IMG/VR virus record: IMGVR_UViG_3300046471_000237
Location: 1-37,094 of that record
Reading direction: 5' to 3' (one strand)
Length of the DNA: 37,094 nucleotides
Source of the DNA: a virus
The notes beneath the pieces are model-generated. The model saw only the letters and a list, made by a program, of their open reading frames with translations. It had not been told where the DNA came from and searched no databases. The stretch's first letter is position 1; each line of letters opens with the position of its first letter. Made by a program: the position numbers and the translations under genes. Shown here in pieces: positions 1 through 7,418 of the stretch.

Positions 1-225
1 ATGATCTACGGGGTTTTTTATTGCCTGCTGGAAAGTGAAGTGTTCCGCAATTCTATGATGGTGTTCCGCAATCAAGAGCAGATTACGTCTAGGGCTGATG
101 AGTTCTGGATGCAAAATAATCAACGCAGAGAGTCCAATCCCGTAGGCAACGAGATTCAAATATCCTTGCCAATCAAAGGCGTGATCGCCCAGCTCAGGGC
201 TGTCAAGGATGGTTTAGACGATTGA
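1..225 (+). CDS. Unrecognised AT-rich reading frame at the window edge
   Basis: An open frame of up to 74 residues runs from the first base to a TGA. It is hydrophilic, with no motif, signal peptide or membrane segment that I recognise. Because it touches the window edge it may be the 3' end of a longer gene, and the ATG at base 1 may be only an internal Met. Its composition is AT-rich like the two genes that follow and unlike the rest of the phage. It could also be non-coding. Bases 226-307, between it and the ATPase gene, hold no clear promoter. Confidence 0.3.
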   Translation: MIYGVFYCLLESEVFRNSMMVFRNQEQITSRADEFWMQNNQRRESNPVGNEIQISLPIKGVIAQLRAVKDGLDD

Positions 226-307
226 TCAGGAGGGGGCTAGACGGTAATTCTATTTTGATATCAAATGCACCTGATTAGGGGGCAGGTAAAACTAGTAGGG
301 AAGGCTT

Positions 308-1495
308 ATGTATCTAAAAAATATAGAATACCAAGAACACCAAAACACTCCATATTATTGGGCGATTAAGAATTTAAGTTTTGGTCCGGTAAACTTGATA
401 GTCGGGAAAAATGCTAGTGGTAAATCTCGTCTTCTAAGTGTAATCGCTTCCTTGGCGAGTTCGGTTTCTGGTCGCGCCCCAATATATTCCACCGGAAGTT
501 GGGAAGCGAAATTTGAACGTTATATAGGTGAAGCGCTGGAGCAGCAAGCCTATAATGTATCGTATAAAGATAGTAAAGTTTTTGAAGAGCGATTTTGGAT
601 TAAGAACTCTCTAGTTATGGAGCGTAAGGAAACTGGAGAGGGCTTCGTTTTAAAGCGAAAGTCTACTGAGCGAGTCCGTTACAAAGTCCAGCCAAACCAG
701 CTTATGTCTGTTGTTAGAAGCGACCCATTTCAGCACCCCCAACTTGAAAGCTTGCAGAAATGGGGGCGTAGTGCTTGTCTCTATAGATTTGGATCAGATT
801 TCGGTAAAGGTAATTTGACTGTTGGTAGTCAGCCGGCTTTAGATCCATCTGCTATGCTAGAATTTAGCGTGATGCCAGATGATGTAAGCTCTGTGTTTCT
901 TAGAAGTGTCGAGAGGTTTGGTGATCGCTTTAAGTTGGCAATCTTATCCGACATGGAAGCTTTGGGGTATCTGTGTGACGATGTTACCTTAGTGCCTATG
1001 AACGAGGTACATATCAATGGCAGTCCGCCAATGGCGATCGCAATCAAGGAAAGAAACGTTCAATGCTACGTTCGCCAATCAGAACTTTCCCAAGGTATGT
1101 ACAGAGCACTGGCGTTGCTTATTCAGTTCAATGCTAGTGTTTTTTGGACTCAGGCATTCATGGTAGGGCGCACCCCTAAGCTTGGTGATAGTCCTTTGTT
1201 AATAGTTGATGATATAGGGGAAGGGCTAGACCACGAAAGATCACGTGCACTCATAGAGTTGTTAATAGAAAAGTGCCTTGCTCATAATATTCAACTAATA
1301 ATGTCCTCCAATGATAGATATGTTATGAACTTTGTGCCATTGCAGTATTGGACTGTCTTGCAGCGCACCGGCTCTATCGTGAAAGCTATCAATCATGAAA
1401 ACTCAAAGGAGATTTTTGATGAATTCTCCTACTCTGGCCTAAGCAATTTCGACTTTTTTTCCGGAGAGCATTACTCGAGGGATAACTCGCAATGA
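308..1495 (+). CDS. ABC-type AAA ATPase of a probable two-gene defence system
   Basis: This 395-residue protein has a full ABC/SMC-like nucleotide-binding fold. The Walker A motif GKNASGKS is at residues 33-40, a signature-like SELSQGMYR at 258-266, Walker B LLIVDD at 297-302 followed by a GEGLD D-loop at 304-308, and an H-loop-like SSND near 333. It resembles the small OLD/RecF-type ATPases that act as sensors in defence systems such as PARIS (AriA). The start has a purine-rich RBS (AGGGAAGG). The stop overlaps the next gene by ATGA, so the two are translationally coupled. The AT-rich codon use differs from the phage body and suggests recent acquisition. The ATPase assignment is firm; the defence role is inferred from the pairing and location. 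Confidence 0.9.
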   Translation: MYLKNIEYQEHQNTPYYWAIKNLSFGPVNLIVGKNASGKSRLLSVIASLASSVSGRAPIYSTGSWEAKFERYIGEALEQQAYNVSYKDSKVFEERFWIKNSLVMERKETGEGFVLKRKSTERVRYKVQPNQLMSVVRSDPFQHPQLESLQKWGRSACLYRFGSDFGKGNLTVGSQPALDPSAMLEFSVMPDDVSSVFLRSVERFGDRFKLAILSDMEALGYLCDDVTLVPMNEVHINGSPPMAIAIKERNVQCYVRQSELSQGMYRALALLIQFNASVFWTQAFMVGRTPKLGDSPLLIVDDIGEGLDHERSRALIELLIEKCLAHNIQLIMSSNDRYVMNFVPLQYWTVLQRTGSIVKAINHENSKEIFDEFSYSGLSNFDFFSGEHYSRDNSQ

Positions 1496-2217
1496 GGAAA
1501 GTCGCTATTTTTGTAGAGGGTCAAACAGAGTTACATTTTGTTAACCGCATGGTTACGGAAATTGCAGGTTATGGAAAAGTTAGAGTTGATTTGTGGATCC
1601 ATCGAGGCGGAAAATACAGTAAACTTCGTAGCGAAGGCCCGCCAGAGGATGTGGCTGATGTGCTAGTGATGTTAGTCAATTGCTGCGGGGACGGTTCTGT
1701 AAAAAGCTCAATATTGGAACGTAGGGAATTATTAGCGGCACAGAATTTTGAAGTTGTTTTAGGTTTGATGGATCTTTATCCAAAAACGCTAGAAGAACTA
1801 GATGTATTTGAGGCTGGGTTGAAAAAAGGTTTAGACTTTCCGGGTCAAACAATTAGGATTTTTCTGGCCGTTGCAGAGGTCGAGGCTTGGTTTCTTAGTG
1901 AATTCAGCCATTTTGAAAAACTCGACCCAAGCCTTGGACTAGAGCGTGTAAAAACTGATACAGGCTTTGATCCCATTACTCAAAATGTAGAGCAGACTGT
2001 CCGTCACCCTGCTGGTAAGCTAAAAGAGATATATTCGCTTGCTGGTATTCGTTACCGAAAGCGCGAGGCTGAAACTCATCGTTTAGTTTCTATTCTAGAT
2101 TACACAGAGATTTATACTTCCGTAAGGGATGTCTCGCAGTCTCTAGATCGTTTTATTACCGGGCTTGAAAGTGTGATATGCAGCCCGCAGATAGAGTTGG
2201 TTGCAGCAGAACAGTAG
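1492..2217 (+). CDS. DUF4276 family (TOPRIM-like) putative effector nuclease
   Basis: This 241-residue protein begins with VEGQTE at residues 8-13, the hallmark of DUF4276. Later come GLMDLYP (91-97, acidic D94) and AEVEAWFL (128-135), giving the Glu/Asp spacing expected of a TOPRIM-like metal site. DUF4276 proteins recur beside AAA ATPases in defence islands, where the ATPase is thought to sense infection and the TOPRIM partner to act on nucleic acid. Here the gene starts inside the ATPase stop codon (ATGA), so the two are probably made together as a complex. Nuclease activity has not been shown for this protein and is inferred. Confidence 0.85.
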   Translation: MRKVAIFVEGQTELHFVNRMVTEIAGYGKVRVDLWIHRGGKYSKLRSEGPPEDVADVLVMLVNCCGDGSVKSSILERRELLAAQNFEVVLGLMDLYPKTLEELDVFEAGLKKGLDFPGQTIRIFLAVAEVEAWFLSEFSHFEKLDPSLGLERVKTDTGFDPITQNVEQTVRHPAGKLKEIYSLAGIRYRKREAETHRLVSILDYTEIYTSVRDVSQSLDRFITGLESVICSPQIELVAAEQ

Positions 2218-2272
2218 CGGGCTCGGTGCGCAGAAATTATAATATATTGATGCTATGCTCGTTTATTGGTTC

Positions 2273-2310
2273 CCCCTCTTTTTTATGTTGGATGCCATAA
2301 TAAAGAGGGG
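2273..2310. terminator. Hairpin after the defence pair
   Basis: CCCCTCTTT at 2273-2281 pairs perfectly with AAAGAGGGG at 2302-2310 across a 20-base AT-rich loop. It lies between the 3' ends of the convergent DUF4276 and integrase genes, where a terminator would be expected. No good T-run follows on either strand, so termination is possible but not proven. The rest of 2218-2392 holds no gene. Confidence 0.4.
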
Positions 2311-2392
2311 AGGCTATTGATCAGGTAAAGAAAGTCGTTTTCGGTTGATTTTTAACCGCCTAGTATTAATCGGAAGCTATGGCTAGCCTAGA

Positions 2393-3460
2393 TTACTTGG
2401 TGGGTTGTACGATTTCACCTACGCGTCGATAAACCTTCTTTGTCATTTCCTGCGTCGAGTGACCAAGCAACCGGCTGGCATGTGCAATGTCATCAATTTC
2501 GCTGGCGGCTTTTGGCCGGATGTCGCGGAACTGAAATTGGCGGATACCAGAAGCTAGCGTCGAGTCTCCTTCCGCTGCTGCTTTGGTAGCTGCTTTTTCT
2601 CGTGCTTCATCCCAGCGATTTCTTAGCATGGCGTAACTCATTCGTAATCCTGCTTGGTTTGTGATCAGGCTTGAACTTCTGATGCCGGCGATGGCTTTGC
2701 GCTCAAGCAGCGCATCCAGAAAGGCGCTGAGCTCAGAGGCCGCAACTCCGTCGTGCAAGCGGATCCGTAGGCGTTTTTGGGTTTTACCCTGGCCGACCAT
2801 TAAAAATCCTTTATTGATGTCGGTCGCCGAAGCTTTCAGTACATCAGCAGGTCGTTGGGCGATTAAGTAGGCCAGATCCATCGCATCCTTGAGTTCGGGT
2901 GGAGCTTGGGCGTAGACCGCATCCCACACCATGTCTCCGGCATAAAAGTCCCGTGGGGTTTCTTTGTTTCGGCGTAGACCGAAGCAGGGGTTTGCCTTGT
3001 CGGTGAGTCCCCATTCTCGTGCAAAGGTGAACATCGTGGACAGCAAGGCTATTTCTCGGTTTGCGCGCACCTTGGCTGTTCTTGCGTCGCGATACTGAGC
3101 GATCACCTGGGCGGTCATAGCGTCAATGGGGGCACCCTCGAAAGCTTTGCGAAGCTGTCTCAATCCCTTCCGATAGTCTTCTTGGGTACCTGTTGTCAAT
3201 CTCGGCATGACCTTCGACTCATAGTCATCGAAAAGGCGATCCATTAAATGTACTGGTTTCGGTGTAGCCTTTCGATCAAGACGCGCCCATTCGATTTTTG
3301 CTTCGTCCAGATCACCACCAAGTGGAATTTCCACCCGGTTTCCTTCGGCGTCCCTACCGTTGTAGTAATAGCCCGTCCAGGTACTACCGTTCTTTCTTTT
3401 GCGCGTGCGGCGGATCATCCGTGGCGGCAGATCCCGGTTTGCTGCTTTCTTCTGGCGCAT
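2393..3460 (-). CDS. int: Phage tyrosine-recombinase integrase
   Basis: This 355-residue site-specific recombinase integrates and excises the prophage. An N-terminal arm-binding-like segment (about 1-65) is followed by a SAM-like core-binding domain (about 70-165) and a catalytic domain. Visible catalytic residues are R203 (AQRPAD), K226 (GQGKTQ), R315 in box II, H334 (LLGHS) and the nucleophile Y344 (KKVYRR). Box II reads FRDIR, with Arg312 where most family members have His, a variant seen in many phage integrases of this subgroup. The gene is the last of the leftward operon, two bases after the DUF4224 gene, so one attachment site is expected just below 2393. Confidence 0.97.
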   Translation of the reverse strand: MRQKKAANRDLPPRMIRRTRKRKNGSTWTGYYYNGRDAEGNRVEIPLGGDLDEAKIEWARLDRKATPKPVHLMDRLFDDYESKVMPRLTTGTQEDYRKGLRQLRKAFEGAPIDAMTAQVIAQYRDARTAKVRANREIALLSTMFTFAREWGLTDKANPCFGLRRNKETPRDFYAGDMVWDAVYAQAPPELKDAMDLAYLIAQRPADVLKASATDINKGFLMVGQGKTQKRLRIRLHDGVAASELSAFLDALLERKAIAGIRSSSLITNQAGLRMSYAMLRNRWDEAREKAATKAAAEGDSTLASGIRQFQFRDIRPKAASEIDDIAHASRLLGHSTQEMTKKVYRRVGEIVQPTK

Positions 3461-3462
3461 CG

Positions 3463-3717
3463 TTAACCCACGCGGGATAGATCAAGAGACCAGGTTTCAG
3501 CCACAGCATTGGTTGTTGATGGCTTCACCCCGGCTAGTTTCAGGCGTGCGTACACGCGGCCTACAACGGGGCGTTGTGCGGCTGTGAGCACGTGCTCCCA
3601 AGCATTGCGTTGCAGCCACTGACGTTGGCAGGACGGGATCTTGTAGCCTGTAATGACGGCCAACTCATCCTCTGTCAGCGTTTCACTTGGTAGCTGGAAC
3701 GCGTTTACCGTATTCAT
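3463..3717 (-). CDS. DUF4224 family protein, integrase partner
   Basis: The product is 84 residues from the ATG at 3717, preceded by a strong AGGAGG. A longer in-frame start at 3759 lacks such a site. The core LTEDELAVITGYKIPSCQRQ followed by WL is the DUF4224 signature, found in small proteins encoded directly before tyrosine integrases in proteobacterial prophages. The start overlaps the upstream ORF by ATGA and the stop is two bases from int, so the trio is translated in a chain. The family's function is unknown to me. The conserved position suggests a recombination cofactor or directionality factor, an inference only. Confidence 0.85.
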   Translation of the reverse strand: MNTVNAFQLPSETLTEDELAVITGYKIPSCQRQWLQRNAWEHVLTAAQRPVVGRVYARLKLAGVKPSTTNAVAETWSLDLSRVG

Positions 3718-3986
3718 GTTGCCTCCTGTGCAATAGCGCTTGTTTGTACCTGCTTGCACCCCACCACAGGCTGCGCGGGCGGGCGATTCTGAGCGATTAG
3801 CGTTGCATCAGGTGGGGCTGCCCCGCGCAGCTTTTCGTGGGGTATAAGTGCCTCGGCAGTGGCGCTGAGAGGGGCAATAATGCCTGCTGCTGCGCAGCAG
3901 AGACTGTTTGTTTCTAGCGTGTCGACACCATTGGCAGTGCAGAGCAAAGCGGTCGATGCTTGGGTGATATGCAGGTCCATCTTCAT
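3714..3986 (-). CDS. Small hypothetical protein, 90 aa
   Basis: The start at 3986 follows a GGAGG and overlaps the HD gene stop by ATGA, and the stop overlaps the DUF4224 start in the same way. This double coupling is the main evidence that the ORF is real, since its sequence (Ala/Thr/Pro-rich with several Cys) matches no family I know. A longer frame up to 4109 has no better RBS. There is no membrane segment or signal peptide. Confidence 0.65.
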   Translation of the reverse strand: MKMDLHITQASTALLCTANGVDTLETNSLCCAAAGIIAPLSATAEALIPHEKLRGAAPPDATLIAQNRPPAQPVVGCKQVQTSAIAQEAT

Positions 3987-4525
3987 GCCGTTTTCCTCCG
4001 GTGTTCGATAGATAGTTGGTCCATCAGGCGCTGGTGAAACGTGAGCCGTGCTTCGGTGGCGGACCATGGGCGAATCGTTTCGGCCGTGGGTTTTATGCCG
4101 ATCAGGCAATCCCAGACGGCCGGATCGGCGGGCATTAGGTCGCGGCGTTCGGTAGCCAGCGCAACAAGGTCGGCATGACGGACGGATGCCGGTAGTTCAA
4201 GGGCGAGGTTAAATCGGGTGCAGATGCGGTCCCAAATCCATTGCTCGACGTCCTGATAGGCATGCATCCATTGCTTCAGTGGTTGCACCATATCGCCGAC
4301 GTAGGCTTCAGGTGCATCGTGAAGGAGTGCCGCCAACTTGTCCTCTTCTGGCACCAGGTCGGCGACCATGCACGAGTGTTGGGCCACGCTGTAGAACTCA
4401 CGGGTGTGGCCGTTGAAGCGGCATAGGTGCGAGAGTGCGTGGATAATGTCGCGTGGGTCGATGAGGTTGGCGTCCGGCTCATGCAGATCGAAGCGCTTAC
4501 CGGTTACGGTCAGAATCTGGCTCAT
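3983..4525 (-). CDS. HD-domain phosphohydrolase, YfdR-like
   Basis: This 180-residue protein has the HD signature: FYSVAQHS with H50, then LLHDAPEAYVGD with H69-D70. It resembles YfbR-type 5'-deoxynucleotidases and in particular YfdR of the E. coli CPS-53 prophage. The nearby YfdP-like and DUF2303 (YfdQ-like) genes reproduce the CPS-53 neighbourhood. YfdR has been reported to bind DnaA and depress chromosomal initiation, so a host-takeover role is possible. A dNMP phosphatase role in nucleotide supply is the alternative. ATGA overlaps at both ends place it inside the leftward operon. Confidence 0.88.
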   Translation of the reverse strand: MSQILTVTGKRFDLHEPDANLIDPRDIIHALSHLCRFNGHTREFYSVAQHSCMVADLVPEEDKLAALLHDAPEAYVGDMVQPLKQWMHAYQDVEQWIWDRICTRFNLALELPASVRHADLVALATERRDLMPADPAVWDCLIGIKPTAETIRPWSATEARLTFHQRLMDQLSIEHRRKTA

Positions 4526-4743
4526 GCGGCCTCCTTGACCAGGTCGGCCAGCAACAATGCGTTCTTTGTATCCTTGTGCAGCTTGCGCAGGGCGTCACTG
4601 CCGATCAGCACGGCTAATTGCCGGTCGAACTCTTTGCGAAAGCGCGTCAGCTCCAGAAGCTCGATGGTAGCTTTGGCGCATTGGCGCTGCAGCTCGCCGG
4701 CTGCTTGGGGTGTCAGGCGCAACATTGGGATAAGACGATTCAT
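4522..4743 (-). CDS. Small hypothetical helical protein, 73 aa
   Basis: This short, mostly helical, charged protein has no recognisable domain. Its stop overlaps the HD gene start (ATGA) and its start overlaps the stop of the membrane-anchored gene upstream (4740-4743), so it sits in an uninterrupted coupled chain. It may assist a neighbour, but nothing in the sequence says how. Confidence 0.75.
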   Translation of the reverse strand: MNRLIPMLRLTPQAAGELQRQCAKATIELLELTRFRKEFDRQLAVLIGSDALRKLHKDTKNALLLADLVKEAA

Positions 4744-5159
4744 GCTGCGTCCTCCTGTGCTACTTGCTTCAGGAGGGCGGCCATGTCGAGCGCTTGATCG
4801 CGGAGGGCGCGTGAATCGCGTTCGAGTTTCTTGCCTGTACGGAATGCGCTGAATGTCTCTGCCGCAATTCGCAGTTGTTCGGCGATGGCCAGAAGAGTTT
4901 GGCGTTCTGGTTCCCCTAGTTTTGAGGCGGCCAATGCCTGCTCATAGTGTGTGTACAGTTGCTTATGGTGGTCCTGCGCCTGATCAAGCGATCGCTTCAG
5001 GTCTTGGATCGTGCCTGAGTTGTCTGATTGCTGAATGGCCTTGCCTTCGTCGATACCTTCGATGCGGCCATCGTTCAGGCCGCCGCGATAGCCTGCCCAA
5101 TAGGTAAGGCCAACAAGTACGATCAGAACGATCAGTGCGCAAGTCTGAATTGCTGTCAT
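4740..5159 (-). CDS. Membrane-anchored coiled-coil hypothetical protein
   Basis: This 139-residue protein has one N-terminal membrane segment (about residues 5-24, ALIVLIVLVGLTYWAGY), then a charged, helix-forming region rich in Gln, Glu and Leu. The architecture suggests an inner-membrane anchor with a cytoplasmic or periplasmic coiled coil. A GAGGAA RBS precedes the ATG at 5159. Similar proteins of unknown function occur in early operons of Pseudomonas prophages. The 78-base gap upstream, to the DUF2303 gene, holds no feature I can name. Confidence 0.8.
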   Translation of the reverse strand: MTAIQTCALIVLIVLVGLTYWAGYRGGLNDGRIEGIDEGKAIQQSDNSGTIQDLKRSLDQAQDHHKQLYTHYEQALAASKLGEPERQTLLAIAEQLRIAAETFSAFRTGKKLERDSRALRDQALDMAALLKQVAQEDAA

Positions 5160-5237
5160 GTGCTGTGTTCCTCGGTAGAGCCCGCCGTCAGGATTTTTGG
5201 TGAGAGGCTGGCGGCGGGGGTGTTACTTGGGGATTAG

Positions 5238-6059
5238 TTACAGGGTGGCTTCGTACAGCGGTACTTCGCCGATTGCGCTCTGGATCTTCTGGCGAACGGC
5301 GTTGTAGGCCTCTTCAAGCACCTTGTCCGGGCGTACCAGCTCGAACCACATTTGCAGGCGACCTTCCAGAATGCGGTAGCGGAAGCGGGCAGGGACGCAG
5401 AAAGCGTCACCACCGAGGAACGGTTTCACGGCGATGAAAAATTGTTCAGGGATGCGCAGTTGGCCTGCTTCGCCGGCACGCCCGTCGATTTCTTCGTTGT
5501 AGGTCAGTTGAACCTGGCCGTTGTCGAGGCGGGTGCCTTGGCGGAAGGTGATGTTTTTCTTGGCTTCCAAGGTGCGGCTAATTTCCAGCATGTCGGCAGG
5601 GCTGGGGTCGTTCGCTTCGTTTGCGCGCTGGGTGATGTCCCTGACGTTCTCTTCGATGAACTCGGCGAACGTTGCCTGATCCATGCGCTTGCGGTCGTTC
5701 TCTTTCCAGCGGCCCCACTCGATGCTGGTAGGGCAACGGTACGTGGCCACGTGGTCGCGCCAGGCGGAGGCGGTTGGCTGGTGGTAGTCGATGACTGCCA
5801 AGAAGGTACGACCTTCGGGGCCGTTGCAGAACACTGCGGTCGCGGCATCGGCGAAGCGGTTTACGTATGCAATGAAGGACTCGGCATCAAGTACGGTGAG
5901 TTTCTGGCGCGTGCGGGTAGGACTCGGTAGCAGGTGCTCAAGGGTGTGGACGCCCACGCCGTCAGGAAGCAGGGCAATGGGTGCTGCCAGCCCTTGATGA
6001 TCAATCGGTTTGCCGATCGCCTGTGCGAGGGTGACCAGTTGTTGAATGGCTTGTTGCAT
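5238..6059 (-). CDS. DUF2303 family protein, YfdQ-like
   Basis: This 273-residue protein matches the DUF2303 family (E. coli YfdQ type). The conserved features I recognise are an FADAATAVFCN block near residues 70-80, the IDYHQP..AW segment, the EWGRWKENDRKRMDQATFAEFIE region, and a C-terminal half of beta character with FRYRILEGRLQMWFEL. It is a soluble phage early protein of unknown activity. It lies between the YfdP-like gene and the HD gene, the order found in the CPS-53 remnant. A CGGAG RBS precedes the ATG. Confidence 0.88.
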   Translation of the reverse strand: MQQAIQQLVTLAQAIGKPIDHQGLAAPIALLPDGVGVHTLEHLLPSPTRTRQKLTVLDAESFIAYVNRFADAATAVFCNGPEGRTFLAVIDYHQPTASAWRDHVATYRCPTSIEWGRWKENDRKRMDQATFAEFIEENVRDITQRANEANDPSPADMLEISRTLEAKKNITFRQGTRLDNGQVQLTYNEEIDGRAGEAGQLRIPEQFFIAVKPFLGGDAFCVPARFRYRILEGRLQMWFELVRPDKVLEEAYNAVRQKIQSAIGEVPLYEATL

Positions 6060-6110
6060 TGGATGTGCTCCGTTGGGTGATGCTGTGGTGAGAGGTTTTC
6101 GAATCAGGCG

Positions 6111-6455
6111 TTACGGGCTGACGTGGCGCAGTTTTTCCGGCACTGGGTCTTCGCTGACTGTGCGCAACGGTAGGTCCTGTTGTCGTGGGTCGCGGCGGGT
6201 CAAGTTGCCCTCGGGGGTCAGGAAGAACAGGGATGTGCCGCGAGACAGGATCGGTTCTTTCGCTTTAACGTCGGCCTTGATGGTCATCTGGCCACTGCCG
6301 TCAGGTTTGTAGGTGAGCTTGATGGTCAGTTCACCGCCCTTGCCTGTCTGGCGGATGGCATCGACCAGGCTATGTTGGGTTTCGCTGAGTTCATCAAGTA
6401 AGCCTCCGGCCTCGATGTCCCGTAGAGTGTCGATGAAGGGGCGTGCTTTGCTCAT
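6111..6455 (-). CDS. YfdP-like phage early protein
   Basis: I chose the start at 6455 (MSKARPFID, 114 aa) because it follows a TGAGG site and because family members begin near this motif; a longer frame reaches 6506. It has an N-terminal helix (IDTLRDIEAGGLLDELSETQHSLVDAIR) and a beta-rich centre (GELTIKLTYKPDGSGQMTIKADVK). It resembles YfdP, the usual neighbour of DUF2303. Its function is unknown. Confidence 0.75.
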   Translation of the reverse strand: MSKARPFIDTLRDIEAGGLLDELSETQHSLVDAIRQTGKGGELTIKLTYKPDGSGQMTIKADVKAKEPILSRGTSLFFLTPEGNLTRRDPRQQDLPLRTVSEDPVPEKLRHVSP

Positions 6456-6513
6456 GTGCTGTGCCTCATTGAGTGGATGTTGTCTGCCCCTGGACGGCAG
6501 GGGCACCGTTGAA

Positions 6514-6756
6514 TCAGGCTGCTTCCAGCGCCGCTTGAGCGTCGAGGAAGGCGGCCAGGTTGTGCAGGTACACCACCGGTTTGGTCCGGGCTGAGCTGTG
6601 CAGGCGTGTCACGACCAAAGCAATGCGGCCAGCTTTGATCTCACTCAGCAGGTAACGGTCCGTGCGGATGTGCGGGAAGTACTGTTCCCGCACTGCCGTC
6701 AGAGACGGGCAAGGTGTGGCGAACTGCTTGCGAAGTTGGTCGAGGGTATTGCTCAT
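6514..6756 (-). CDS. PrtN-family pyocin activator-like protein
   Basis: This 80-residue protein fits the pyocin activator PrtN family. It has the typical AVREQYFPHI start, a recognition helix region (DRYLLSEIKAGRIALVVTRL) and the closing VVYLHNLAAFLD. In P. aeruginosa, PrtN activates pyocin operons and is repressed by the LexA-like PrtR. In prophages such small proteins sit in the early operon and may act as activators or excisionase-like DNA-bending factors. The start overlaps the preceding stop (ATGA). Family membership is likely; the target here is unknown. Confidence 0.8.
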   Translation of the reverse strand: MSNTLDQLRKQFATPCPSLTAVREQYFPHIRTDRYLLSEIKAGRIALVVTRLHSSARTKPVVYLHNLAAFLDAQAALEAA

Positions 6757-7136
6757 GCCGCGACCTCCCCGAACCCCTCCGTTGGGGGCACCAACTTGAG
6801 CCGGATCAGTTCGGCGAGGCTTTCTTTGCTCTTGCCCATGCCGGCGGCGCAGACGTTGCCTTTTTCATCAGCGACAACGGCGCCGAATGGATACTCGGGC
6901 GAGTTGGTTGGGGTGACATAGGCCACTTGGCCTTCTTGAATCACGTTGTTGACACAGCGAAAGACCTCGGCCAGTTCCACTGTGCGGCAAGGCACGCTGT
7001 CCAGCAGATCAATGGCTTCGCTTGCGGCGCCGATCAGTGTGGCGCGGCTGATCACGCCCGGGCTGTCCAGGTAGATCGGGATCAGTCTCAGGGCGCCGAG
7101 GGCTTGGGTGTAGGCATTGAAGTAGTTGGTTTTCAT
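6753..7136 (-). CDS. Hypothetical early phage protein, 127 aa
   Basis: The start at 7136 (MKTNYFNAY) is preferred over the in-frame Met at 7187 because it follows AAGGA and overlaps the KilAC stop by ATGA. The protein has a helical N-half and a C-terminal half with a small beta unit (GAVVADEKGNVCAAGMGKS). I recognise no catalytic motif. It is co-translated with KilAC upstream and the PrtN-like gene downstream. Confidence 0.75.
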   Translation of the reverse strand: MKTNYFNAYTQALGALRLIPIYLDSPGVISRATLIGAASEAIDLLDSVPCRTVELAEVFRCVNNVIQEGQVAYVTPTNSPEYPFGAVVADEKGNVCAAGMGKSKESLAELIRLKLVPPTEGFGEVAA

Positions 7137-7408
7137 GCTGCGGCGTCCTTGTGCGTGATGGTGATGCCCTGCTTCTTGGCCAGCCATTGCACGCCGGCCT
7201 CGGTGACCATCACCACGGCGTAATGCTTGTAACGGTTGGTGGTCCCGATCTGGACGCTGCGCGGGTCTGAAAACAGATTGCCGCCGCCACGGTGGTGGCT
7301 GGCCAGGTCGCCGCTTTGCGTCAGCACGCGGAGCGCACGCAGTTGCTCGCGGAATTTCCGGGGTTTGAGGCCGAGCACTGCGGCGGTTTCGTCCAGGGTG
7401 CGGTTCAT
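7133..7408 (-). CDS. KilAC-domain antirepressor-like protein
   Basis: This 91-residue protein consists almost only of a KilAC (phage antirepressor C-terminal) domain. It carries TLDETAAVLGLKPRKFREQLRA, a winged helix-turn-helix, followed by basic residues and a YKHYAVVMVTEAGVQWLAKK end. Full antirepressors carry an N-terminal Bro or AntA domain, which is absent here. It may bind DNA or modulate a larger partner. GAGGACA precedes the ATG at 7408. Confidence 0.82.
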   Translation of the reverse strand: MNRTLDETAAVLGLKPRKFREQLRALRVLTQSGDLASHHRGGGNLFSDPRSVQIGTTNRYKHYAVVMVTEAGVQWLAKKQGITITHKDAAA

Positions 7409-7418
7409 GGCGCTGTCC

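Noticed and set aside
2342-2358. CGGTT...AACCG as terminator of int
   Set aside because: The stem is only five bases and no T-run follows on the int strand.
2218-2392. Attachment site core
   Set aside because: An att core is expected near here, but the other end of the prophage is outside the window, so no matching repeat can be tested.
3462-4109. Longer starts for the 90-aa and DUF4224 genes
   Set aside because: The in-frame upstream ATG codons lack an SD. The internal starts have GGAGG or AGGAGG and make ATGA overlaps.
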